Shown: piece after piece, positions 9,186 to 18,088 of the stretch
Numbering within the stretch: the stretch's first letter is position 1
How the letters are laid out: every line of letters begins with the position of its first letter
Source of the DNA: Spirochaetales bacterium
GTDB taxonomy: Bacteria > Spirochaetota > Spirochaetia > JABMQR01
Reading direction: 5' to 3'
Assembly: GCA_018399255.1 (NCBI GenBank)
Contig: JAGYPA010000007.1
Coordinates: 39,293-103,292, forward strand
DNA length: 64,000 bases
Program-made: the position numbers and the translations under genes
The notes under the pieces: generated by a model
Seen by the model: the letters and a program-made list of their open reading frames with translations, nothing else
The model's database searches: none
What the model was told of the DNA's origin: nothing

Positions 9186-9923
9186 ATGACAACAGAAAAA
9201 CTATCCGGAAAACGGGCAATTATTACGGGAGGATCTCGCGGAATCGGATTCTCCACAGCTAAAGCACTGGCTGCCCATGGGGTTAACCTGCTGATCAGCG
9301 GAAAAAACCCTGAATCCATCGCTAAGGCTGCAAAAGCAGTGGCTGATGAATACAGAAATATTACCGTAATGCCCTTTGCTGCAGACCTGTCCAGCAAGGA
9401 GACACCTCAAGCAATCATTTACGAGGCTGTTAACAAACTGGGCGGCATCGACTTTCTGATAAACAATGCCGGAATTTCCCTGTCAAAACCCCTGGAAAAC
9501 ACAGAGGAAGACGAATGGGATGCAGTAATGACCGTAAACGCCAAAGCACCCTACTTTCTTTGCAAGTACGCCCTGCCGCACCTCAGAAAATCAATTCATC
9601 CAGTAATAATCCAAATAGCCTCAGTAGTTGCCTTCAAGGGATATGAACACCAAAGTGCCTATGCAGCTTCAAAACACGCTATTCTTGGCTTTACCAAAAC
9701 ACTTACCAAAGAAGTACAAAATGATGGTATACGCGTATACACAATCTCACCGGGAGGAGTTGCAACAGATATGGCCACGGCAATTCGTCCGGATCTTGAT
9801 ACAACCGACCTCATACACCCAGATGAAATTGCTGAAACGCTGGTGTATCTCCTTCAGCAGACTGGCAATGCCATGATAGACAACATCTCCCTCCATCGTT
9901 TTACAAAACCTGGTTGGCTATAG
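9186..9923 (+). CDS. SDR family NAD(P)-dependent oxidoreductase
   Basis: A 245-residue classical short-chain dehydrogenase. It has the cofactor motif TGGSRGIG (about residues 14-21), the NNAG motif (93-96) and the catalytic triad Ser146, Tyr159 and Lys163 (YAASK). The closest familiar group is the FabG-like 3-oxoacyl or sugar-alcohol dehydrogenases; the substrate is not readable. ATG with AGAGAG upstream. It may share transcripts with the kinase and deaminase upstream, although an 81-nt gap with a small palindrome separates them. Confidence 0.9.
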   Translation: MTTEKLSGKRAIITGGSRGIGFSTAKALAAHGVNLLISGKNPESIAKAAKAVADEYRNITVMPFAADLSSKETPQAIIYEAVNKLGGIDFLINNAGISLSKPLENTEEDEWDAVMTVNAKAPYFLCKYALPHLRKSIHPVIIQIASVVAFKGYEHQSAYAASKHAILGFTKTLTKEVQNDGIRVYTISPGGVATDMATAIRPDLDTTDLIHPDEIAETLVYLLQQTGNAMIDNISLHRFTKPGWL

Positions 9924-9983
9924 CAACATCAAGAATACTATACCTTCTGAGCTTGCCAGGAGTTTACCGAAATTCTTTGCAGC

Positions 9984-10014
9984 CAAAAAAACCAGTTGGT
10001 GAACACGCCAACTG
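9984..10014 (-). terminator. Rho-independent terminator of the BMP-type ABC transporter operon
   Basis: On the minus strand CAGTTGG (10008-10014) pairs with CCAACTG, and the stem is followed by a run of seven Ts. It lies just after the stop of the ATPase gene. Confidence 0.85.
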
Positions 10015-10040
10015 ATTGTGGTGATAAATCCGACAGGTTA

Positions 10041-11600
10041 CTAGTCCTGGCAGACGGCCTCAGCCGGCTCCGGCCTGGGCGGATCCTCGGGATTGATACC
10101 CGCCATAAGCAGACCGAGGGTTTGGATGTCGGTATCCTGACGATTGAAAACACCCATAATCTGCCCCTCATAAATAACCGCAATACGGTCAGAAAGCCCG
10201 TAGAGCTCATCAAGATCCTCCGAGGTCAGCAAAATAGCTGTTCCGGAATCCCGCTGCTTGAGCAACTGCTGATGAATATATTCCGAAGCCCCAATATCAA
10301 CCCCGCGGGTCGGCTGGGCTGCAATCAGAACCGAAGGCTTGCGGGAAAGCTCCCGCGCCATAATCAGTTTCTGAATATTGCCCCCTGAAAGGTTTTTTAT
10401 GGGAGTATCCAGCGTAGGCGTCTTAACCGTAAAATCGCGCACCAGCTTCTGGGCATGTTCCGCCATCTTGGGAAAATTAAGAAAAATACCCTTGCGAAAG
10501 GGCTTAACCATATGATCATGCAGAAAAACATTCTCCTGCACAGAAAAATCTTTAACCGCTCCGTCAAGCATACGCTCTTCGGGAATAATTGCCAGACCCT
10601 TGTCAATCCGCTGATTAAGCTTCATATCAGTAATATCGACACCATTCAGGATAACAGTCCCCGAATCAGCTTTACGAACACCGATCAGGCACTCGGCCAG
10701 CTCCAGCTGTCCATTACCGGAAACCCCGGCCAATCCCAGAATCTCTCCCGAATGGACTTGCAGATCTATACCGGCCAGCGCTTCCGTACCGCGGTCTCCG
10801 GTTACTCGAAGCTGACTGATGCTGAGCCGTTCCGGACCCGGTTTGTATTCACGATGAACCAGCTTCTTAAGTTCGCGGCCTACCATCATCTTTATCAGAT
10901 CATCCCGCGATACCCCCCGGGCCGGAGTCGTACCCATTTTCTTGCCGTCACGCAGTACCGTTATACGATCGCACAAGGCAGTCACTTCATGCAGCTTGTG
11001 GGAGATAAAAACCAGTCCATGCCCCTCTTTGACCATTTTGCGAAGAACCACAAAAAGATCATCAACCTCCTGAGGCGTCAATACAGCCGTTGGTTCGTCG
11101 AGGATAATAATACCCGCCCCGCGGTACAAAGCCTTGACAATTTCAACCCGCTGCTGCTCACCTACCGACAGGTGCCCGACCAGATCGTTCGGTTTTATCC
11201 TCAGTCCATATTCTGCCGACAAGTCACAGAGCCGCTCACTTACTGCCTGTAAATCGAGCATTACTTTGGGTCCTGTTGAATCACCAAGCGCCACATTCTG
11301 AGCAACGGTCATAGTCGGCACCAGCATGAAATGCTGATGAATCATACCGATACCGGCTGAAAGGGCATCGGCGGGAGAATGAAAATGCTGGATCGCACCA
11401 TCCAGGCTGATGGAGCCCCCATCAATCTGGTACATACCATACAGGATCTTCATTAGGGTACTCTTGCCAGCCCCATTTTCCCCTAGCAGCGCATGCACCT
11501 CACCGGCACGCAAATCAAAATCAATATGATCACAGGCCAACACTCCAGGAAAACGTTTGACAATACCTGCCATTTCAACATGTTGAATCATGCCCGTCAT
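10041..11600 (-). CDS. BMP-type nucleoside/simple-sugar ABC transporter ATP-binding protein
   Basis: A 519-residue protein with two fused nucleotide-binding domains, as in NupO/YufO/RbsA. Domain 1 has GENGAGKST (about residue 40), LSVGEQQR and IIILDEPTAVL; domain 2 has a degenerate Walker A (GVSGNGQLE) and LSGGNIQK. The ATG at 11600 is preceded by GAGGAG; the frame stays open 45 nt further but would run into the hairpin at 11635. It is the last gene after two permeases and a BMP-family binding protein, and the only one of the four with an unbroken frame. The substrate is probably nucleosides/purines (inferred). Confidence 0.93.
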   Translation of the reverse strand: MTGMIQHVEMAGIVKRFPGVLACDHIDFDLRAGEVHALLGENGAGKSTLMKILYGMYQIDGGSISLDGAIQHFHSPADALSAGIGMIHQHFMLVPTMTVAQNVALGDSTGPKVMLDLQAVSERLCDLSAEYGLRIKPNDLVGHLSVGEQQRVEIVKALYRGAGIIILDEPTAVLTPQEVDDLFVVLRKMVKEGHGLVFISHKLHEVTALCDRITVLRDGKKMGTTPARGVSRDDLIKMMVGRELKKLVHREYKPGPERLSISQLRVTGDRGTEALAGIDLQVHSGEILGLAGVSGNGQLELAECLIGVRKADSGTVILNGVDITDMKLNQRIDKGLAIIPEERMLDGAVKDFSVQENVFLHDHMVKPFRKGIFLNFPKMAEHAQKLVRDFTVKTPTLDTPIKNLSGGNIQKLIMARELSRKPSVLIAAQPTRGVDIGASEYIHQQLLKQRDSGTAILLTSEDLDELYGLSDRIAVIYEGQIMGVFNRQDTDIQTLGLLMAGINPEDPPRPEPAEAVCQD

Positions 11601-11634
11601 TAAAGAATTCTCCTCTTGGTGAAAGCAGGCGGCT

Positions 11635-11668
11635 GGTTCTTTCAAAATTAAAGAATTTTGAAAGAACC
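11635..11668. repeat. perfect 34-bp palindrome (15-bp arms, 4-nt loop) between transporter genes
   Basis: GGTTCTTTCAAAATT (11635-11649), loop AAAG, and the exact reverse complement (11654-11668). It lies between the stop of the BMP gene and the start of the ATPase gene on the same transcript. It shares the pattern GGT-nnn-TTCAAAAT-n with the palindrome at 32411-32444, with base pairs conserved where the sequence differs. The long A/T loop side and lack of a T-tract argue against a standard terminator. Confidence 0.85.
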
Positions 11669-11687
11669 TCGATTACCATTACTTCTG

Positions 11688-12706
11688 CTACTGCATCACC
11701 TTTATACTGTCGTTTTTAATTCCTTCAATTGCAGCATCTTGAAGCCAGGCCCGAATATCAGCAGGAAGGCTGAATGCCGGGTTGAAGTCGATCCGGAGTC
11801 CGCCGTTAGCCAGTGTAAGAACATACGGGCATCGCCGCCAAGTTTTCCAGAATCACGATTGGCAATAATATCCTGAGCATACCGGTCCAGTCATAAATCT
11901 GGAAGTGACAATCAGTTCAGGAGCAAGAAGCCTGATCTGACTGAGTACTGAACCACAGAACATCACCGGCTTCCTTGGCAGCGCCAGATAGATCCAATAA
12001 CAGACTGTGATGATCCGGGTGAGAGATTCAGCCCGTTGGCAATATGGGTCTTGGCGGTCAGCGGCCATGAGGCCACATCAGAAACTTCCAGTCCAGGTCT
12101 TGAGATAGTGATGTTTTTGCCAACAGAGTTAACACTGTTAACAAAACCGTCAATATAGGTCTTTGCATCACCAACTTCAACGGGACCGGTTACTTCCCAG
12201 GCGTCCGCTCTTGTTGAGAAGTGCGGCAACGACACCACAAGCACATATCCGCCCCGTTCGGCTGCAGCAGTATAGGCATACACATTCGTCAAGCCAAAAG
12301 TATTGACATCGGTCCCCCCAGGAAGCCAACCTCAGGGAAATCAGGGGCAATCCACGTACAACTGAGCCATACTGGGACCCATGGGCTATTACGCTGATAT
12401 CATACCCTGGCTGGTATAGCGCCGCCGGAATTGCCGAAGCGGCATCGGGAAGTAATGAACATGTTTTTGTGAATAGACCACCCAGGGCACTTTCACCGCC
12501 CAGCTCAGCCTGCATTTTCACTAAAGCATCCTAATATAGACTGGCTGAACGCCAAATCAGTAACGGCACTTGGCATTACAACTGCAATCCGCAGCGACTC
12601 ATCCTTTCGCTCGCAGCTCAGCTCCTTTCTGCTCCCGGCAAAACCACATACCCGCCGCTGCCAGCAGCAGTACCATAAAAAATCATTAATGTTTTGATCG
12701 ACCTCA
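11688..12706 (-). pseudogene. BMP family ABC substrate-binding protein, frameshifted (possibly by sequencing error)
   Basis: Stitching the three minus-strand frames together gives a near-complete Med/BMP lipoprotein: start at 12706 (MRSIKTLMIF..), a signal/lipobox-like region, then AVVMPSAVTDLAFSQSI, GYDISVIAHGSQYG, TNVYAYTAAAERGGYVL, KTYIDGFV and an end at SIKVMQ (stop 11688-11690). The span of about 340 codons is the normal family size. The breaks are one-base gains or losses, mostly in short homopolymers (for example an extra T after ATGATTTT, or a missing G in the GG-ACC of FLGGTD). Either the gene is freshly decayed or the consensus is wrong here. Confidence 0.75.
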
Positions 12707-12901
12707 TTGTAGCAAATCTTCCTGAAATTAAAATCACCCCCGCTCCAACGAGCCGGGATATAGAAGGAAGCTCAACGGCCTCCCGAAACTCCATTCTGAT
12801 AGTCCACAGGCAGTTCCAATAATCCAATAATCGCAGATATTGAAACCTCAAACATCCTGCAAAACAGAAACCTCAGTTCTCACCCCGGAAAAACCGCTTG
12901 T

Positions 12902-13803
12902 TCAACGCAGCCGGCTGCTTCCCCGGTTAACAGCAACCGTCAGAACCACATAAATGGTCAGGACATACGGCAGCATAACCGCCAGACTGGCTGAACATTG
13001 ACGCCAAGCACCTGCAGCCACAACTGTGGCCGAGTTGGCCAGACTGAACAGCAGGAGCCCCGGCGACGCCGACCGGCGTCCACTCCTCCGAAATAGACCT
13101 CAGGGCAACGGCGATAAACCCCGCCCCTGCCGTCAGGTTGTCCTGAAACAGATTGGCAATCGATATTGAAAGGGACGCTCCCGCACCCAGCCAGGACTGC
13201 TCCGAAGCAGACGCTGAAATAGCGAATGCGATTGACGCTTATGTTTACCGAGTCGGCCGCGGCAGGATTCTGCCCGACAGCCTTTATTTTGAGTCCAAGG
13301 TTAGTCTTCTCAAGAATCCACCAGCAGACAGGAACGAGCATGAAGGCTCCTGCACACCAGCAGGCTGTTATTGAAGAAAATTTGCCCGATGAAGGGAATA
13401 TCACCCAGCAGCGGTATTTTACCGGGGTAAACCCTGATACCGTTTTAATCTGTACCGACAGTGACCTTGAACAGCAGGCTTGACATTCCCAGCCCGAACA
13501 TCTGCAGGCCGATACCGCTGATTCCCTGCTGAGCCTTCAGGGTAACGCTCACAAAGCTCATCATCAGTCCCATAATCAGACCGACAAGCATGGCTATCAG
13601 CAGTCCCAGCCAGATGCTGCCTGCCGATATACGGCATAGAAAGCAAAATGCACTGAGAAGCATAATGCCGTCAACACCAAGATTGACCACCCTGACAACT
13701 GTGAAAAGGTCTCTCCTAATGCTGCATACAAAAATGGTGTTGACAGGGCGATCATGGTCCGGAGCACACCGGAAATAACGCGTTAAAGAAAAACATTGTT
13801 CAT
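12902..13803 (-). pseudogene. BMP-type ABC transporter permease 2, frameshifted (possibly by sequencing error)
   Basis: Reassembled from three frames: start at 13803 overlapping the stop of permease 1 (ATGA), then RTMIALSTPFLYAALGE, NLGVDGIMLL, GLLIAMLVGLIMGLMMSFVSVTLKAQQGISGIGLQMFG, LGLKIKAVGQNPAAADS and an end at VLTVAVNRGSSRLR (stop 12902-12904). About 300 codons, normal for the RbsC/BMP permease family. The breaks are single-base indels, such as a missing G in the expected SGVVNLG and an extra T in LSAFAF. Between its stop and the BMP gene lie about 195 nt with no gene that I can see. Confidence 0.75.
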
Positions 13804-14942
13804 GACTCAATATCCTCGGATGACACGATAATTGCGGCGGCAGTCTTGCGCTTCTTGATGACTGATTGATCCACAAGGGGCCGATCCGGAAACGAAAAGC
13901 ACCACAAGCCTAAGAATGGCATTTATAAGAGCTGCGGGTATCTGAACAGCCCGCTGCATGGTATTAGCTCCAACCAGCAGTCCGCCGAAGAGAACCGAGG
14001 TTGGAATAAGTCCCCAGCGGGCAGGCTTCCCCAGAAGGGCCGCCACAATACCGGTAAACCCATAACCGCCGGTAAGCCCTTCCATTATGCGCCGGTGAAC
14101 ACCTTATCACTTCAATCACCGCCCAGCCCGGCCAGCCCGCCGGCAATGGTCAGAGAGAGCATCTGATTAAAAGGAACATTAATTCCAGAATAGTGCGAGG
14201 CTCGCGGATTAAGCCCTACCGAACGGATCTGGTAGCCGGTTGTGGTGCGCCAGAGAAAAATAAACACAAGCACGGCAAAAGCCAAAGCAATATAGAGACC
14301 GGAATGGAGCATGGTACGGGGTATCAGCCGGGCTAGCCAAGCCCCCTCGGGAAGACGGGCGGATTGAGCAAGGTAGGTGCCGGCAGCAATGCCTTCCGGA
14401 TCCATCATCGGACCCTGCAAAAGGAAATTCATAAACTGCAAAGCTATCGAGTTAAGCATGATTGTGCTGAGAATTTCGTTTACTTTATATCTTGCCTTGA
14501 GAAAACCGGGGATAAGTCCCCAGAAAGCACCGGCAAGAAACCCCATCATCATGCAGCCGGGGAGCAGGATAAACCGCGGAAGTTCCGGAAAAGTCAGGGC
14601 AAACCAGGTGCCGGCAACAGCACCGAGAATAATCTGACCTTCCCCGCCGACATTTATGACACTGGCTCGAAAGGCTATGCAGATACCGAGACCTACCAGA
14701 AGCAGCGGCGTCGCCTTAACCAGACTCTGGGACCATCCGTTTATTGAGCCGAAGGCTCCTCTAAACATGGAACCATAGGCAACAATCGGATTTGTCTTAA
14801 GTAAAAGCAGGATGACCGCACTTATGAGCAAAGCCGCTACTACTCCAAGGAAAGGAATGAAAGTGCGCAGTAAAAACTCAAACCAATCATCATGGGATTG
14901 CCGCGAAGTTGGTTTTTTCTTTTCAGGAAACGTTAACGCCAT
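13800..14942 (-). pseudogene. BMP-type ABC transporter permease 1, frameshifted near its C-terminus (possibly by sequencing error)
   Basis: The frame is clean from 14942 to 14112 (MALTFPEKKKPTSRQ..., then ISAVILLLLKTNPIVAYGSMFRGAFG, VNVGGEGQIILGAVAGT and FLAGAFWGLIPGFLKARYKVNEILSTIMLN). It then breaks at GGLAGLGG, where the expected IEVI-HRRIMEGLTGGYGFTGI continues in two other frames to an end at ..VSSEDIES. Total span is 381 codons, so the indels cancel. The start is chosen at 14942 because AGGGG precedes it; upstream of it the frame overlaps the promoter at 15004-15031. It is the first gene of the operon. Confidence 0.78.
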
Positions 14943-15003
14943 GCATTTGCCCCTGGACTGTATATTACGTGAAGGAAAGACTCGTTCACTTTTTCCTTGT
15001 GCT

Positions 15004-15031
15004 ATTATACCATTGATTTTCATATTCACAA
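15004..15031 (-). promoter_or_regulatory. sigma-70-type promoter of the BMP-type transporter operon
   Basis: Read on the minus strand: TTGTGA, 16-nt spacer, TATAAT, about 60 nt before the permease 1 ATG. Directly upstream on that strand lie spaced TGCAAC/GCAACA repeats (about 15038-15056 and again 15113-15131), which may be regulator sites shared with the divergent hydroxylase promoter. Confidence 0.75.
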
Positions 15032-15148
15032 GAATTTTGTTGCGCATTGTTGCATTTTTTTCATTCATTAAAACCAGCCGTTCCGGGATGCTGGAGCATG
15101 GTACACTTCCATCATGTTGCAATATGTTGCAAATTTAGAATCTTTCCA

Positions 15149-15177
15149 TTGTCTTTTCGAAATTCATGCTTTAGAAT
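15149..15177 (+). promoter_or_regulatory. candidate promoter of the molybdenum hydroxylase genes
   Basis: TTGTCT (15149-15154), 17-nt spacer, TAGAAT (15172-15177), about 65 nt before the ATG at 15242. It is divergent from the transporter promoter, with TGTTGCAA-type repeats in between. Confidence 0.5.
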
Positions 15178-15241
15178 AGAATGAAAACCGGCTTCAGCAA
15201 GCTGCTCCAGCTGCTCCAGCTGCCATAAAACAGGATATCAG

Positions 15242-17503
15242 ATGATGCAAGAAAAACCTTTTCGTAATGATGGTTATGCAAAAGTCACCGGCAGGGCAGC
15301 CTATGCCGATGACTATTCGATCTCGGGCATGCTCCACATGGTCCCCGTCTATGCTGATTATGTTGCCGCAAAGAATCTTGCCGTAGATTACAGCGAAGCC
15401 CTGAAAGTTCCCGGGTGCGTCCGGGTCTTCACGGCAAAGGATGTCCCCGGATCCAACGTCTTCGGTCAGATAGAAAAAGACTATCCCATAATTGCATCTG
15501 ACAGGGTTCGATCCTGGGGCGATGTCTGTGCCCTGGTCGTGGCAGAAACCCGAAAAGCCGCCCTGGAGGCGGCAACGAAGGTCTCCATAACGGCTGATCC
15601 GGTAAGAGCTGTCCTTACCATTGAAGAAGCCCTCAAAGACAATGCACCGGTAGTCCCTTCCTACGGGAAGTCCAATATCGTTGTCGAGCACAAACTCAGA
15701 CACGGAAATCCGGATCAGGCTTTTGATTCCTGCGAACTCATCCTCGAGGAAGAGTTCGAAACACAGGCCATTGAGCAGGGCTATATGGAACCGGAATCGG
15801 CCCTCTGCGTACCGCGCCACGACGGGGTTATCGAGATTTACGGCAGCATGCAGCATCCCTTCAGCACGCGACGCTTTACTGCGGCGCTTTTGGGAGAACC
15901 CCTGTCAAATATTGAAGTGTACACGATAGCAGTCGGCGGCGGCTTTGGCGGCAAGGACGATAATGCTGCAGCTGTCTGCGCCCGGGCAGCCCTTGGGGCA
16001 CGCCTTCTCAAGCGCCCGGTCAAGCTCACCTACAGCCGGGAATGGTCATTCCGGGAGACCTACAAACGTCACCCCTACAAACTCAGCTACAAAGTCGGCT
16101 TTACCAGTGAAGGCCTCGTCAAAGCTGTCAAGGCAAAGATGTATGCCGACTCCGGCCCCTATCTGTCCGTAACGCCCTGGGTAACCTGGCGCTCCACAGC
16201 CCAGTGCTTCGGCCCCTACTCAGTTGAGAACATCCATGCCGACGTCTACGGTGTTGCCACCAATAATATTTTCTGCGGGGCTATGCGGGGCTTCGGGGCT
16301 CCCCAGGTAAACTTCTCGGTAGAACAGATTATGGATATTGCAGCCCATACGCTGGGAATCCATCCTCTCGGCATGCGCAGGATGAATATGGTGAAGCAGG
16401 GCAGCGAGACGGTTACCGGGCAGATTCTCGACGATCATACCGTAAGCCTTGAAGAAGTCATGAACAAAGTAGTCCACGCCATCGGCTACCGTAAAAAATA
16501 TGAAAAATGCACATTCGGAAAATCTGAAAACGATGAACTCTATGGCATCGGACTGGCAATCAGCTATCGGGGATCGAGCCTCGGGGCGGAAGGAATGGAC
16601 TTCTGTTCCGCCATAATCAACGGACAGTTTGACGGATCTATTCTGCTTGAGACCGGGATCCATGAAAACGGGCAGGGTTCCGAGTCGGTCATGATGCTGA
16701 TTCTGGCCGATGAGCTCGGGGTAAATCTTGATCGAATCCGCTACAGGCGTTCATCAACCAGCAGTATTCCAGACAGCGGCACTACGGTTGCCACGCGGGG
16801 AACGATCATGGGAGGGAGTGCGGTTGTCACCGCCGTCAGAAAATTCCGTGAACTGCTCTCTTTCCATCTGGCCGAACGGCTCAGATGCAAACCGGAAGAG
16901 GTAACCTATCATGATGACAAAATATGGGGACTCAACTTCGCCTACAGCCTTACCTGGGAAGAAGCAATGCGGGAGCTCTACCTGCAGCAGGTTACCCCCT
17001 ACGCATTCGGAACGTATCAGGCTCCCCCTGTAAGCTGGGACGATACTACCGGCCAGGGAAATGCCTATTTCACCTACGTCTACAGCTGTCAGGCAGTTGA
17101 GCTGACGGTCAAGAAATCCACCGGAAAAATCACCCTGAAGAATGTCGTGGCAGGACATGATATCGGCAAGGCGGTTAACCGGGCTATGGTGCTTGGTCAA
17201 ATGTACGGCGGCATCACGCAGGGAGCCGGTATGGCCCTTATGGAAGAATTCCGCATGGAAGAGGGAAAGGTTGTAACCGACAATTTTGATACCTATAAAA
17301 TCCCCCGAATGACCGATATGCCCGAGATGACCGGAATAATTATTGAAAACAGTGATCCCCACTCCCTCACCGGGGCTAAGGGAATCGGGGAACCGGCTCT
17401 TGAACTTATTGCTCCGGCCATTGCCAATGCTGTCTACAATGCAACCGGCATCCGCTCCAAGAAAATGCCTATAACGATAGATCCGGAGGACTTGAATGAA
17501 TAG
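15242..17503 (+). CDS. xanthine dehydrogenase-like molybdenum hydroxylase, Mo-binding subunit
   Basis: A 753-residue large subunit of the xanthine dehydrogenase/aldehyde oxidase family, which hydroxylates purines or related substrates at a molybdopterin centre. Visible are the N-terminal hammerhead domain (VTGRAAYADDY), the cofactor motif GGGFGGKDD (about residue 230), RGFGAPQ (about 350), a QG-type pterin contact (HENGQGS) and the region of the active-site Glu, TGAKGIGEPALELIAPAIANA, near the C-terminus. A small [2Fe-2S] subunit gene overlaps its end. No FAD subunit is encoded here. Proximity to a nucleoside-type importer favours purines; substrate inferred. Confidence 0.9.
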   Translation: MMQEKPFRNDGYAKVTGRAAYADDYSISGMLHMVPVYADYVAAKNLAVDYSEALKVPGCVRVFTAKDVPGSNVFGQIEKDYPIIASDRVRSWGDVCALVVAETRKAALEAATKVSITADPVRAVLTIEEALKDNAPVVPSYGKSNIVVEHKLRHGNPDQAFDSCELILEEEFETQAIEQGYMEPESALCVPRHDGVIEIYGSMQHPFSTRRFTAALLGEPLSNIEVYTIAVGGGFGGKDDNAAAVCARAALGARLLKRPVKLTYSREWSFRETYKRHPYKLSYKVGFTSEGLVKAVKAKMYADSGPYLSVTPWVTWRSTAQCFGPYSVENIHADVYGVATNNIFCGAMRGFGAPQVNFSVEQIMDIAAHTLGIHPLGMRRMNMVKQGSETVTGQILDDHTVSLEEVMNKVVHAIGYRKKYEKCTFGKSENDELYGIGLAISYRGSSLGAEGMDFCSAIINGQFDGSILLETGIHENGQGSESVMMLILADELGVNLDRIRYRRSSTSSIPDSGTTVATRGTIMGGSAVVTAVRKFRELLSFHLAERLRCKPEEVTYHDDKIWGLNFAYSLTWEEAMRELYLQQVTPYAFGTYQAPPVSWDDTTGQGNAYFTYVYSCQAVELTVKKSTGKITLKNVVAGHDIGKAVNRAMVLGQMYGGITQGAGMALMEEFRMEEGKVVTDNFDTYKIPRMTDMPEMTGIIIENSDPHSLTGAKGIGEPALELIAPAIANAVYNATGIRSKKMPITIDPEDLNE

Positions 17504-17996
17504 CATTACCATAAATGGTAAGGAATACACCATCGGTGAAGATCAGCTGGAGATGTCGCTGCTGAATTTTCTGCGTGAAAACCTGATCATGACCGGCACA
17601 AAGAACGGCTGTGAAAAGGGGGTATGCGGAAGCTGCACCGTAACTGCCGATAATCGGGCGGTCAGATCCTGCCGCATGAGTATGGAAAAGATGGCCGGCA
17701 AGCAGATCATCACTATCGAAGGCATGGAGTACCCTGACGGCACGCTTCATCCAATTCAGCAAGGGTTCATCGATGCCGGTGCAATCCAGTGCGGATTCTG
17801 CACTCCCGGGATGGTCATGAGCGCTTACGCGCTCCTGCTTGCTAATCCAGAACCTTCCCGGGAAGAGATCAGAAAAGCCATGCGGGGCAATCTCTGCCGC
17901 TGCACCGGCTACCAGCAGATTGTTGATGCGGTGGAGCTGGCAGCAAAGCGGATTAAGGAAGAGCACCTGTCAGTAACCGCCGGCTGTCTTGCCTGA
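17496..17996 (+). CDS. [2Fe-2S] subunit of the molybdenum hydroxylase (XdhC/CoxS-type)
   Basis: A 166-residue electron-transfer subunit with two clusters. The plant-ferredoxin-type cysteines lie in CEKGVCGSC and a later SC (about residues 35-55); the second cluster motif is QCGFCTPGM and GNLCRCTGY (about 100-140). It normally passes electrons from the Mo site to a FAD subunit. The gene overlaps the large subunit by 8 nt, so it is translationally coupled. The next 90 nt hold short direct repeats (CCCCTGAGAA twice) and no FAD-subunit gene. Confidence 0.93.
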   Translation: MNSITINGKEYTIGEDQLEMSLLNFLRENLIMTGTKNGCEKGVCGSCTVTADNRAVRSCRMSMEKMAGKQIITIEGMEYPDGTLHPIQQGFIDAGAIQCGFCTPGMVMSAYALLLANPEPSREEIRKAMRGNLCRCTGYQQIVDAVELAAKRIKEEHLSVTAGCLA

Positions 17997-18088
17997 AGGC
18001 CGGCCAAGCTAAAGGCCGATAAGCCAGCTGACTCGAACCCCTGAGAACCCCTGAGAACCTGTCAGAGACTATCTGTGTCTTTGAAATA

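Noticed and set aside
11574..11587. Perfect 14-bp palindrome TTCAACATGTTGAA at the start of the ABC ATPase gene
   Set aside because: It lies in the codons for the N-terminus (IQHVEM) and shows no second copy of the same form nearby; chance codon use is the simpler explanation.
14112..14146. In-frame TGA in permease 1 as a possible selenocysteine codon
   Set aside because: The protein continues in other frames on both sides of the site and the family has no Cys there, so frameshifts explain it.
15194..15856. Long minus-strand frame opposite the molybdenum hydroxylase gene
   Set aside because: It is the antisense shadow of a gene with strong family motifs and has no start signal or recognisable product.
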